From: Bacillus sp. OxB-1
GTDB taxonomy: Bacteria; Bacillota; Bacilli; Bacillales_A; Planococcaceae
Direction: 5' to 3'
DNA length: 64,000 nt
NCBI RefSeq assembly: GCF_000829195.1
Contig: NZ_AP013294.1
Coordinates: 2,677,001-2,741,000, forward strand
The translations under genes and the position numbers were made by a program. The notes under the pieces were generated by a model, which worked only from the letters and a program-made list of their open reading frames with translations, had not been told where the DNA came from and made no database searches. The first letter of the stretch is position 1. The number at the start of each line of letters is the position of its first letter. Positions 16,146 through 24,003 of this stretch are shown here, one piece after another.

Positions 16146-16467
16146 CGGCCGTGCCCCACTTCTCCAGCTCATCCATCCGATGTCTGAGTTGCTCCAACTG
16201 GACAAACCGGGCGAACCGCGCCATCTCTTTCCCTTCGTGGAACAGCAGGACGACGGGCGCGGTGAAGAGGGCGAGCTGGCCTGCAATCTCCGGCACGTCC
16301 GCCACATTGACCCGATAGAACGGGAACGGGTACTGCTCCGCAAGGGCCGCCACTTGAGGATAGAGTCCTTCGCAGACAGAGCAATGGTTCGTTTTGACGA
16401 AGAGTCCCAGTTGCGGCTCTTGCTCTACGATGTCCCTCCACTCCTGAAACGAACCGATTTCCTTCAT
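16138..16467 (-). CDS. Thioredoxin-family protein
   Basis: A 109-residue thioredoxin-fold protein with the redox pair in TNHCSVCEGLYP (C29, C32) and the cis-proline in LFTAPVVLLF. There is no signal peptide, so it is cytoplasmic. It lies between ccdA and ccdC and overlaps the ccdC start, which suggests it passes electrons to CcdA for reduction of extracytoplasmic thiols (apocytochrome c or spore proteins). That link is inferred from context. Confidence 0.87.
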   Translation of the reverse strand: MKEIGSFQEWRDIVEQEPQLGLFVKTNHCSVCEGLYPQVAALAEQYPFPFYRVNVADVPEIAGQLALFTAPVVLLFHEGKEMARFARFVQLEQLRHRMDELEKWGTADA

Positions 16468-16491
16468 CCTTCACTCCTCCTCTTTTTCTAA

Positions 16492-17202
16492 TTAAAACCC
16501 TTGGAAATCCCCGAAAATCGGGCTCAAGATGCTAGTCAGCCACTGCAATCCGTTGAAGAATAGCAAGATCCCGACGGCAATCATGACATAGCCGCCGATT
16601 TTCATAATGAGTGCATTGTGTTTACGGATCCACGTAAGCCGTGTAATGAAGAACGACAACACGAAAAATGGAATGGCGAAACCGAGCACATAAAGAAGCA
16701 TATAGATCATGCCCGAACCCGGATTGGAACCGGCCAGGAAGATGATCGAGCCGATAATCGGGCCGGAACAAGGCTGCCATCCTGCCGCAAAGGCGATTCC
16801 GATCAACAGCGTCCCGAAGTAACCCGCCGGCCGATTTTTAAATTGAAGCTTCCGTTCTTTCATCAAGAACTCGGGCGTAAATAGGCCGATGATCATCAAA
16901 CCGAATAAGACGATAAAGATGGCTCCGATTTGCCTGAGCAATTCCTGGTTTTCGATAAAAAACGTGCCGACGAATGTCGTGCCGAAACCAATGACGATGA
17001 AAATGATCGAAAACCCGATTAAGAAAAATAGCGTATGGAGCATGCCGCTCTTTGTCATCCGTTTGGAATCCGGCTTCAATTCCTCGAGGGACATGCCGGT
17101 AATGTACGAGACAAACGCTGGATAAAGCGGCAACGTACAAGGCGAGATGAAACTGAGGAAGCCGGCTCCGAACGCAAGAAGATAGTTTAAATCTGTTGCC
17201 AT
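16492..17202 (-). CDS. ccdA: Cytochrome c biogenesis thiol transporter CcdA
   Basis: A 236-residue, six-helix membrane protein of the CcdA/DsbD-beta type. The two redox cysteines are in SFISPCTLPLYP (C22) and GWQPCSGPII (C145), each in the first turn of a helix as required. CcdA moves reducing equivalents from cytoplasmic thioredoxin across the membrane to ResA- or StoA-like proteins. The second of two adjacent ATGs (17202) has better spacing from GGGGAG. It is the first gene of the ccdA-thioredoxin-ccdC operon. Confidence 0.93.
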   Translation of the reverse strand: MATDLNYLLAFGAGFLSFISPCTLPLYPAFVSYITGMSLEELKPDSKRMTKSGMLHTLFFLIGFSIIFIVIGFGTTFVGTFFIENQELLRQIGAIFIVLFGLMIIGLFTPEFLMKERKLQFKNRPAGYFGTLLIGIAFAAGWQPCSGPIIGSIIFLAGSNPGSGMIYMLLYVLGFAIPFFVLSFFITRLTWIRKHNALIMKIGGYVMIAVGILLFFNGLQWLTSILSPIFGDFQGF

Positions 17203-17284
17203 CATTCTCTCCCCTTCATATATCTGCTCCAATCGTAACAAAATTGGCTCCGGAATACGCCTTTTTTGACTGTGAACAGTTTAT

Positions 17285-17352
17285 GACAAAAGCCCAGGGC
17301 GCACGGAACCGGATGAAGGCAATCCAGAAGGAGGCGTCACACTTGTCCCCAA
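17285..17352. repeat. Dispersed intergenic repeat, copy 3 (degenerate)
   Basis: ACAAAAGCCCAGGGCGC begins a shortened relative of the element at 11594, between ccdA and yolD. Only the left end is well conserved. Confidence 0.5.
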
Positions 17353-17364
17353 AGCGGCCTTCAA

Positions 17365-17697
17365 TCATCCAGCTCCAGCCATCTGTTCAATGGCTTGGAT
17401 CGGGATGAGGCATGACTCCCCTTCCAGCGATACGAGCCGCAGCACGGAAGAGGCCGTGTCGATATGGCCGATCACGCCTTCCACCGTGCATGGCTTACCT
17501 CCCTGCCAAAACGTGATGGCAAGCGGAAATCCCTCGGCCGATGCTTCGGCCATCAACCGGTTCCACTCCTCGTATTGCTGTTCATCCGGCTCCCTTCTTT
17601 GCGGGAGATGCTCCTCTTCATGCCACTCCCGCAATTTTTGGACATGCTCCGGCAACATCATCGCCGTCCATTTGATCTGTCCCCGATCTCGGATCAA
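17365..17697 (-). CDS. YolD-like protein
   Basis: A 110-residue protein beginning MIRDRGQIKWTAMMLPEHV, the signature opening of the YolD-like family. TTG at 17697 is chosen because it gives this opening and lies 8 bp after GAGG; a GTG nine bases upstream is less likely. YolD-like genes typically accompany UvrX/YqjW Y-family polymerases and are SOS-induced. Here the polymerase lies 2 kb away, separated by ilvA and a membrane protein gene, but both genes carry closely similar LexA-type boxes. The role of YolD in lesion bypass is not defined. Confidence 0.88.
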   Translation of the reverse strand: MIRDRGQIKWTAMMLPEHVQKLREWHEEEHLPQRREPDEQQYEEWNRLMAEASAEGFPLAITFWQGGKPCTVEGVIGHIDTASSVLRLVSLEGESCLIPIQAIEQMAGAG

Positions 17698-17716
17698 TGC
17701 CAACACCTCTTTATAA

Positions 17717-17728
17717 GAACGTTTGTTT
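17717..17728. promoter_or_regulatory. LexA/SOS box of yolD
   Basis: GAAC-GTTT-GTTT, one base off the GAAC-N4-GTTC core of the B. subtilis LexA site, about 20 bp before the yolD start. Confidence 0.65.
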
Positions 17729-17863
17729 CTATTTTAAAGGAGAGCAGCCGGAAAAAGCAATACGCCTGCCTCAATTCATTCAAAAATAGTTGTGAATATT
17801 TACACAGCCTTCAGATTTCATGTTATCATTGTAAAATGTTCAATTGATAGTGGAGGTAATAAT

Positions 17864-19138
17864 ATGGCGATGAAACAAGCGGAAAAGGAAGAGAAGACGA
17901 TGCATGTCGAAGATATTTTAAAAGCGCATCAATTTTTAAAAGATGTGGTCATCCATACGCCTTTGCAATTAAACGAGCGACTTTCCGAAAAATACGATTG
18001 CCATGTGTACATCAAGCGGGAAGATTTGCAATATGTCCGTTCCTTCAAATTGCGGGGCGCTTATTATAAAATCAAAAAAGTCGAGAAGCTGGCACGGGAA
18101 AAAGGGATCGTTTGCGCGAGCGCCGGCAACCATGCACAAGGCGTAGCCCATGCGTGTGCCCAGCTCGGCATCCACGGCAAGATCTTCATGCCGCAGACGA
18201 CACCGAAGCAAAAGATCAACCAAGTGCGGATGTTCGGCCGCGACCAGATCGAAATCATCTTGGCGGGCGATACATTCGATGACTCATCCGCCAATGCGAT
18301 GGCTTGCGCCACAGCGGAAGACCGGCTGTTCATCCATCCGTTCGATGACTTGGATATCGTGGCAGGACAAGGGACCGTCGCAGTGGAAGTCATGAATGAT
18401 ATCGAGGAGCCGATCGACTTCGTTTTCGCAAGCATCGGCGGAGGCGGTCTCATGGCCGGACTCAGCACCTACATTAAGAACGTCTCGCCGCATACGAAGA
18501 TGATCGGTGTAGAACCGGCAGGCGCGGTGAGCATGCAGGCAGCCCTTGCGAATAAAGGACCGGTCTCCTTGCCGTCCATCGATAAATTCGTCGACGGGGC
18601 GGCCGTCCAATGTGTCGGCAGCCTGACCTATGATCTATGCCGCAAATATTTGTCGGATATCGTCCCGGTCCCGGAAGGCAAAGTATGTACGACCATCTTG
18701 GAATTGTATAATCTGCATGCGATCATCGCAGAACCGGCAGGCGCCTTGTCGATTGCGGCCCTTGATTTCTATAAAGAGCAGATCAAAGGCAAAAACGTCG
18801 TCTGCGTCATCAGTGGCGGAAACAATGATATCGGCCGGATGCAGGAAATCAAGGAAAAGTCTTTGATTTACGAAGGATTGCTCTACTACTTCATCGTCAA
18901 TTTCCCGCAACGCGCCGGGGCGCTGCGGCAGTTTCTCGATGAAGTGCTCGGTCCGGATGACGACATCACGACTTTCGAATACACGAAAAAGAACAATAAA
19001 GAGAGCGGCCCGGGGCTTGTCGGCCTGGAGCTGAAAAACAAAGAGGATTATCCTGGCCTCATCGAGCGCATGAACAAGTGCGGCTTCGAATATAAAGAGA
19101 TCAATAACGACCATACGCTGTTCGATCTGCTCATCTGA
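17864..19138 (+). CDS. ilvA: Threonine ammonia-lyase (biosynthetic-type threonine dehydratase)
   Basis: A 424-residue PLP enzyme that deaminates threonine to 2-oxobutanoate, the first step of isoleucine synthesis. The PLP lysine is in YVRSFKLRGAY (K62), the phosphate loop in SIGGGGLMAG, and a single C-terminal ACT-like regulatory domain follows (YYFIVNFPQRAGALRQFL). That short form is the usual Bacillales IlvA, feedback-inhibited by isoleucine. The ATG at 17864 follows GGAGG; 24 upstream in-frame codons are leader. It stands alone with its own terminator. No leader peptide or T-box was seen upstream. Confidence 0.95.
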   Translation: MAMKQAEKEEKTMHVEDILKAHQFLKDVVIHTPLQLNERLSEKYDCHVYIKREDLQYVRSFKLRGAYYKIKKVEKLAREKGIVCASAGNHAQGVAHACAQLGIHGKIFMPQTTPKQKINQVRMFGRDQIEIILAGDTFDDSSANAMACATAEDRLFIHPFDDLDIVAGQGTVAVEVMNDIEEPIDFVFASIGGGGLMAGLSTYIKNVSPHTKMIGVEPAGAVSMQAALANKGPVSLPSIDKFVDGAAVQCVGSLTYDLCRKYLSDIVPVPEGKVCTTILELYNLHAIIAEPAGALSIAALDFYKEQIKGKNVVCVISGGNNDIGRMQEIKEKSLIYEGLLYYFIVNFPQRAGALRQFLDEVLGPDDDITTFEYTKKNNKESGPGLVGLELKNKEDYPGLIERMNKCGFEYKEINNDHTLFDLLI

Positions 19139-19146
19139 TTTGAATA

Positions 19147-19181
19147 AACCGTCAGCCCCCTATTCCCGGGCTGACGGTTTT
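19147..19181 (+). terminator. Intrinsic terminator of ilvA
   Basis: AACCGTCAGCCC pairs with GGGCTGACGGTT, followed by TTTT; it begins 8 bp past the stop. Confidence 0.9.
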
Positions 19182-19193
19182 TCGCATCCGAGC

Positions 19194-19559
19194 TTATTTC
19201 AGGTTCCGCAAGACATTGAAGCCGAAAAAGAAGATGCCGATAACGGTAATGACTCCGCCAATTGTGGCCGTCAAAAAGAAAATGGGGTTCGATGTCAAAA
19301 TGGCCAGCGCAATCCCGATCATCATGACGGGCAAGCCGATATTATGCAGCCAAAAATGGGTGTTGGCACATCGGGTCCCCGCCAGTTGCGGGTAGAGATG
19401 ATACAGGATGCCGATGATGGCCAGCGACATCCAGCCGAGCAGGTTGACGTGCACATGCACAGTCGCCAAATGGAACATATGAGTAATCGACATATATAAG
19501 CCAAAAGCAATCCCAATCAGAAAATAGACGACCGCAATCTTGAGCAGCTGTTTCCCCAA
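19194..19559 (-). CDS. Small heme-copper oxidase subunit I-like membrane protein
   Basis: A 121-residue protein with four transmembrane helices. Conserved histidines occur in ATVHVHVNLLGW, ILYHLYPQ and WLHNIGLP, resembling helices around the heme site of oxidase/nitric oxide reductase subunit I but far shorter than that subunit. Small proteins of this kind are annotated in Bacillales as cytochrome c oxidase-like; their function is unknown. It starts with TTG at 19559 behind GGAGGGAG. It is transcribed alone, convergent with ilvA. A heme-binding or sensor role is possible but not shown. Confidence 0.65.
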   Translation of the reverse strand: MGKQLLKIAVVYFLIGIAFGLYMSITHMFHLATVHVHVNLLGWMSLAIIGILYHLYPQLAGTRCANTHFWLHNIGLPVMMIGIALAILTSNPIFFLTATIGGVITVIGIFFFGFNVLRNLK

Positions 19560-19651
19560 TCCACTCCCTCCCTCCTGCGAAAAATGAATGAGCCCTTCAT
19601 TGTATGCGCCGCAGGAGGGAGCGACTACCGCGGGGTGGGGGCGCGGTGAAT

Positions 19652-20908
19652 TTATTTAAAATGCCCGCCGATCAGTTTGGCGCGTTCGATTGCTGTCCCT
19701 GATTCGGTATAGGAAGCGGCGCGAAGCACAGCGTTGGACCCGTATTTAGTACGGAGTGCGTCCATCGTTTCGCCGAGTTGCCGGTTTCGCCACTTCTGTT
19801 CGTCAAACAGGCTGAGCTGCATGGAATGTTCCTCTTCCAGATTGCCGAGGCTGATATGCAACTGGCGCACTGGGCGTCCGTCATGGAATTCATCGAGCAG
19901 TTCCATGCAAAGCCGGTAGATGGTCATCGTATCATTCGTCGCTTCCGCCATCGTGCGCGACCGGCTGAATCCTCCCCCGAGCGCATGCTTCGAATAGCCG
20001 GCCGCGAGATGAACGGTGCGCCCCGTCCTGCCCGCTTGCCTCGCGCGCATCGCCACATCTTCGCACATTTCCAGCAAGACGGTGAGGATGTCTGCTCTCT
20101 TCACATAATCGCGGTACAGGACCTGCCCTTTTCCGTAGCTGACCTGCCCTTCGATGAGCGGCGGCAAGCCGAGGTCGGATAGATCGATGCCGTGTGCATG
20201 GTAATACAATTGATTGCCCATGATGCCGAATTTTTTCTCGAGATGGTCGAGCGGCGTCCGGGCCAGATCGCCGACGGAAAAGAGGCCCATCCGGTTCAGC
20301 CGTTTTTCCATACGGCTGCCGATGCCCCACATGCGGCTCAACGGGGCGACGGGCCATAGTTTTGCCGGCACATCCTCATACCGCCAGTGGGCGATCCCCG
20401 TCTTCTTCGCCTCGAGATCGAGCGCCAGTTTCGAAAGGAGCATGTTCGGCCCCATCCCGCAGGCGGAGCGCAGCTGGAATTGAGTGTACAAATCGTCCCG
20501 GATGCGCGCGGCCGTCTCGGCGGGCGGACCCCACAGGCGTTCGGTCCCGGTCAAGTCGACGAAGCTCTCATCGATGCTGTAGACATGGATCGCTTCCTTC
20601 GGCACGTAGCGATGCAGCAGTCGGGTGATTTCCATCGAGACGTCAATATAGAATTGCATCTTCGGTTCGATCAGCTGGATGGCAGGGTCATCCGGGATTT
20701 CATAGAGCCGCATGCCGGTCCGGATGCCGAATTGCTGTTTGAGGGCAGGTGAAGCGGCGAGGACGACACCGCCTTTCCGCTCTTTATTCCCAATGATGGC
20801 AATCGGCGTATCCATCACGTCCACGCCTTCGATTGCGGCCGCGCAGCTGGCGTAAAAGCTGCGCATGTCGAGGCAAAGGATATGCCGATCCGGCAACTGT
20901 TCATACAT
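19652..20908 (-). CDS. Y-family DNA polymerase (UvrX/YqjW-like)
   Basis: A 418-residue translesion polymerase. The catalytic carboxylates are in CLDMRSFYAS and VYSIDESFVDL, the helix-hairpin-helix region includes WGIGSRMEKRLNRMG, and a little-finger domain follows. It belongs to the UvrX/YqjW branch, which is SOS-induced in Bacilli and pairs with YolD. The ATG at 20908 fits the family opening YEQLPDRHIL; two upstream ATGs overlap a TATAAT element. The C-terminus (IERAKLIGGHFK) is intact. A LexA-type box lies about 20 bp upstream. Confidence 0.92.
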   Translation of the reverse strand: MYEQLPDRHILCLDMRSFYASCAAAIEGVDVMDTPIAIIGNKERKGGVVLAASPALKQQFGIRTGMRLYEIPDDPAIQLIEPKMQFYIDVSMEITRLLHRYVPKEAIHVYSIDESFVDLTGTERLWGPPAETAARIRDDLYTQFQLRSACGMGPNMLLSKLALDLEAKKTGIAHWRYEDVPAKLWPVAPLSRMWGIGSRMEKRLNRMGLFSVGDLARTPLDHLEKKFGIMGNQLYYHAHGIDLSDLGLPPLIEGQVSYGKGQVLYRDYVKRADILTVLLEMCEDVAMRARQAGRTGRTVHLAAGYSKHALGGGFSRSRTMAEATNDTMTIYRLCMELLDEFHDGRPVRQLHISLGNLEEEHSMQLSLFDEQKWRNRQLGETMDALRTKYGSNAVLRAASYTESGTAIERAKLIGGHFK

Positions 20909-20928
20909 AGGCATTCTCCTCATTATAC

Positions 20929-20940
20929 AAACGTTTGTTC
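20929..20940. promoter_or_regulatory. LexA/SOS box of the Y-family polymerase
   Basis: On the minus strand GAAC-AAAC-GTTT, sharing the core AACGTTTGTT (plus strand) with the yolD box at 17717. It lies between the putative promoter and the start codon. Confidence 0.65.
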
Positions 20941-21000
20941 TGTATATAGTGTAGCTCGATCAGGTGTCGGTATTCAAGCGGGGATGATTTCCAAAAAAGG

Positions 21001-21039
21001 AAAACCACCAGCCCGTCTCTCTTACGGATTGGTGGTTTT
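21001..21039. terminator. Terminator after MFS gene
   Basis: AAAACCACCA and TGGTGGTTTT form the stem; it overlaps the last codons of the MFS gene (its stop is at 21022) and would stop minus-strand transcription before the polymerase gene. Confidence 0.7.
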
Positions 21040-22251
21040 AGGTGAATGAACGAACGGCTCGACGACAGGTGGCTCGGCGCTTCGCTTCTCCATCTTGAAG
21101 GACATGAGGAAAGCGATGAGCAACAGTCCTGCGCATAACAGCAGCGCAGCAGGAATCCCGCCGACATTATCGATGATCCAGCCGCCCAGCCCCGGACCGA
21201 GCAATTGCCCCGCCGCAAAATAGATCGTGACGTAGCCAAGGGCGATTGGTGCGAAAGACGGATGGATCTGCTCGGTGGATAACGCCTGGATGAGCGACAG
21301 CATGCCGACTACGGTGACTCCCCATAAAAATTGGCTGATGATGAAGCCGAGCGCTGCCGGAAAGACGACAGGCAGCACCATGGAGAAGGAACCGATGATC
21401 AATGTGATGAGCAGCGAGCGTTTTCGTCCGATCTTATCAGAAATGCTCCCCCATAGCGGCCCGCTGAAAATGGACATGATGCCGCCGAGCGCCATGATCT
21501 GGCCCGCCTGGTAGGGGTTGATGCCTGCTTCCAGGATGAAACTGAATAAAAAACTTTGCGGAATCAAGTAAGCGAACCCGATCAATCCATAGATGCCTGC
21601 CACCAACAGCACCCGCTTATGTAAATAGACTTCTTTCCAAAGCGATTGCTTCTTTTGCCCTTCATTCAATAAAGGGACCGGCGGATCGCGTAGGATAAGC
21701 AGCGCCGTCAACGTGGACAAGACGGACAAGATGCCGTAGAAGAACCACAATTGCCGCCACCCTTCCAGTTCGAACCACGTTGTGAAAAATGGGACGAGTG
21801 TACTGGAGATAAGTGTTCCGAGTCCGAGGCCGCTCACCATGAAGCCGATCATCAGCCCCCGACGATGCGGGAACCAGCCGACGATGATGTTAACGAGCGG
21901 CGTATAGGTGAAAGCGGTACCAATTCCGAGCAAAGCCATTCCTGTCAATGCTGCACCGTAGCTATGGACGGACGCCAAATACATTAAAGAAAGTGCCACG
22001 ATAAAAGTGCCGAGTACGACAAGCTTGCGTGATCCCCATTTCGCTGCCAAAATCCCGGCAAACAGGACCATCCCCAAATAGCCGATCGAATTCGTCGTCG
22101 CCAGCATGCCGGCCTGCTCATAAGAAAGCGATAAACTATCTTTCATGAAAGGCATTAGAATTCCGTAAGACATTCTTGCGAAGCCAAGCGTGCTGATTGT
22201 AACCATGACACTGGCAAACGCATATTTCCAAACCGGTTGTTCTCCCAACAT
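21022..22251 (-). CDS. MFS transporter, YbfB/YjiJ-like
   Basis: A 409-residue protein with twelve predicted transmembrane helices and MFS loop motifs (SDKIGRKRSLL between helices 8 and 9; WFPHRRGLMIGF in the first half). The opening LGFARMSYGILMPFMK is characteristic of the YbfB/YjiJ family. The substrate is unknown. The ATG at 22251 follows GGGGGTG. The C-terminus ends in a short hydrophilic tail within its own terminator. Confidence 0.85.
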   Translation of the reverse strand: MLGEQPVWKYAFASVMVTISTLGFARMSYGILMPFMKDSLSLSYEQAGMLATTNSIGYLGMVLFAGILAAKWGSRKLVVLGTFIVALSLMYLASVHSYGAALTGMALLGIGTAFTYTPLVNIIVGWFPHRRGLMIGFMVSGLGLGTLISSTLVPFFTTWFELEGWRQLWFFYGILSVLSTLTALLILRDPPVPLLNEGQKKQSLWKEVYLHKRVLLVAGIYGLIGFAYLIPQSFLFSFILEAGINPYQAGQIMALGGIMSIFSGPLWGSISDKIGRKRSLLITLIIGSFSMVLPVVFPAALGFIISQFLWGVTVVGMLSLIQALSTEQIHPSFAPIALGYVTIYFAAGQLLGPGLGGWIIDNVGGIPAALLLCAGLLLIAFLMSFKMEKRSAEPPVVEPFVHSPKTTNP

Positions 22252-22530
22252 GCCACCCCCTTGTTTCCCTTCTCTTCTTCGAAGGTGAACCTAGCATATC
22301 TCTACTATAACAAGAGTGTGTTTTAATGGATAGTATTTTCTCTCAATTTTGTGAACTCTGTTATTATAAGAGAGTTGTCCCCGGATGGTTTGAATGCCCG
22401 CTTCCCATTTCATTTTCGCTTCCTTCTCATCGGCAAAGCTCTCCTGCCATGATGATGTTCGACTTGGGCTTGTCCGATTTGGAATCTACCCTGCTATTCA
22501 AGCGACTTTAGTGTATGGATGGATTATGTA

Positions 22531-22556
22531 CCCGCACGAATCAAATTCCGTGCGGG
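22531..22556. terminator. Hairpin between MFS promoter region and Rpn relic
   Basis: CCCGCACG pairs with CGTGCGGG around a 10-nt loop, just past the stop of the Rpn relic. Neither side has a strong T-run, so terminator function is likely but weak. Confidence 0.5.
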
Positions 22557-22563
22557 GTCTCTT

Positions 22564-23083
22564 TTATTCGAACTGCACTCTTAACGCTTCCACTTCCTCA
22601 ACAGACAGCTCTGTGGCGGCGATAATCGTTTCAATTGGCAGTTGTTGTTCTAGAAGTTTCCGGGCGATATTCCGGCGTTCTTCCATCTTTCCTTTCAATT
22701 CGCCTTCTTTCATGCCTTCTTTCATACCTTCCATCCGTTCCATTTCAAACGCATTCGCAATGGTCGGCGGGGCATTTTCCTTATTGTAAAGTTCCATCAG
22801 TTCCTTCTCCTTTCCGAGTACGGGGTGCATCGTTTCCGCTAATTGCTGTTCGTATTCTTTCGGCAGTCGTAACAAATAATCGACAAAATGCAGAATAGCC
22901 TGCACTGCTGTTCGTGAGTAGGCTCGATTGCGCACCACTTCACGCATCAATTTCCTTTTGAAGACATAGCGGTGCCGGTCCCGTTCCTTCGTCGCATCCA
23001 ATCACTTTTTTCCAAAGTCCGTCTTGATCCACCGAATCAGCTTTGTAGGCGTTCGGTTTTTCCATGACGAGCATTGATGCCAT
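22564..23083 (-). pseudogene. Rpn/PD-(D/E)XK transposase-family protein, core deleted
   Basis: Two pieces of one gene in different frames. A good ribosome site (GGAGGG) and ATG at 23083 open a 47-codon frame, MASMLVMEKPNAYKA...GLWKKVIG, the usual N-terminus of Rpn family nucleases. It then leaves frame. The second frame (from 23001) gives NRAYSRTAVQAILHFVDYLL and a C-terminal coiled region with MKEGMKEGELKGKMEE, typical of the family's C-terminal half. The 100 or so residues with the PD-(D/E)XK active site are missing. Rpn proteins promote recombination and spread by duplication. This copy cannot be catalytic. Confidence 0.75.
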
Positions 23084-23085
23084 TT

Positions 23086-23150
23086 CATCCCTCCTCCAGT
23101 TGTCCGATTACTTGATATCATCATACTCCATACGAACATGTGTTTCAATT
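23086..23150. repeat. Rpn upstream region, copy 1
   Basis: A 65-bp stretch starting CATCCCTCCTCC that is about three-quarters identical to 25442-25505. It contains the ribosome site of the Rpn relic and a GAAC-ATGT-GTTT sequence resembling a LexA box. Confidence 0.7.
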
Positions 23151-23313
23151 AGTATTTCAAAAAATGTGAATTTTTTATTTCGTTCATACAGGAATGACTA
23201 TGTTCCTTGCCTAGTAGAAATGCAATTCCAACCGGAACGCTGCTGGATCTGCGCAACCATCGGTAAGCAGGTTTTGGATATGAAACAACTGACAAAAGCG
23301 ATGGTACTGGATT

Positions 23314-24003
23314 GTGCTCATCCTCGCCTTTTTATTGAAGGAAAGAGCCCGCATCGATTGGCCGATGACCCGGATGATCGAATTCAACAAGTTGACGTTG
23401 AACTTCATAGAAATGTCGGCTGAGTTGACGGAGTTGTTTGGAGAGTTGCAGGAATCGAGGAACCGCCTGCATCATATGGCGTACAACGATTCCCTCACCG
23501 GCGTGAAGAACCGCTCCTATTTCATGAATGTCTTGAGAGAAAGGGCCGATACCGCATCCGCAGAAAAACCACACGCCTTGCTGTATATGGACTTGAACGG
23601 CTTCAAAGGAATCAATGACACATTCGGACATAATGCGGGAGATGCCGTACTCAAGACAGTCGCAGATCGGTTGGCGGGCATATGCGGCGAAACGGGGGAG
23701 CTTGCCAGGATCGGCGGGGATGAATTCGTTGTGCTGCTGCCGGAATCATCGAAGGAATTGGCGGCCCGGATGGCCCATTCCATTATCGAACGAATCGGGA
23801 TGCCAATCGAATTCAACGGCCATTCACTGCAAGTCGGCGTCAGTATCGGCATCAGCCTCTACCTGATCGATTCCCATTCCGTCGAAGAATTCATGCAGCA
23901 TGGCGATATGGCAATGTACGCGTCGAAAAAGACAAAAGCCGTGAAACGGAGCCATTTCACCTTCTATGACACTATTTCGCAGGAAGAAGTTGAAGTTGAA
24001 TGA
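23314..24003 (+). CDS. GGDEF-domain protein (probably 5'-truncated)
   Basis: A 229-residue frame with a complete GGDEF domain: NDSLTGVKNRSYF, DLNGFKGINDTFGHNAGD and the active site IGGDEF (134-138), so it could make cyclic-di-GMP. The first 50 residues form a helical linker. No sensor or membrane domain precedes it, the GTG at 23314 lacks a ribosome site, and the upstream 100 bp has no open frame in register, so the N-terminus seems lost. Its stop overlaps the start of the solute-binding lipoprotein (ATGA), which couples the two. A ligand-to-c-di-GMP link is an attractive inference. ATG at 23371 is an alternative start. Confidence 0.7.
   Translation: MLILAFLLKERARIDWPMTRMIEFNKLTLNFIEMSAELTELFGELQESRNRLHHMAYNDSLTGVKNRSYFMNVLRERADTASAEKPHALLYMDLNGFKGINDTFGHNAGDAVLKTVADRLAGICGETGELARIGGDEFVVLLPESSKELAARMAHSIIERIGMPIEFNGHSLQVGVSIGISLYLIDSHSVEEFMQHGDMAMYASKKTKAVKRSHFTFYDTISQEEVEVE

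Noticed and set aside
22260..22530. Possible coding remnant on the minus strand (SWQESFADEKEAKMKWEAG) upstream of the MFS gene
   Set aside because: Residue composition looks protein-like, but no start, ribosome site or known family could be fixed. The interval holds nothing else I can support.
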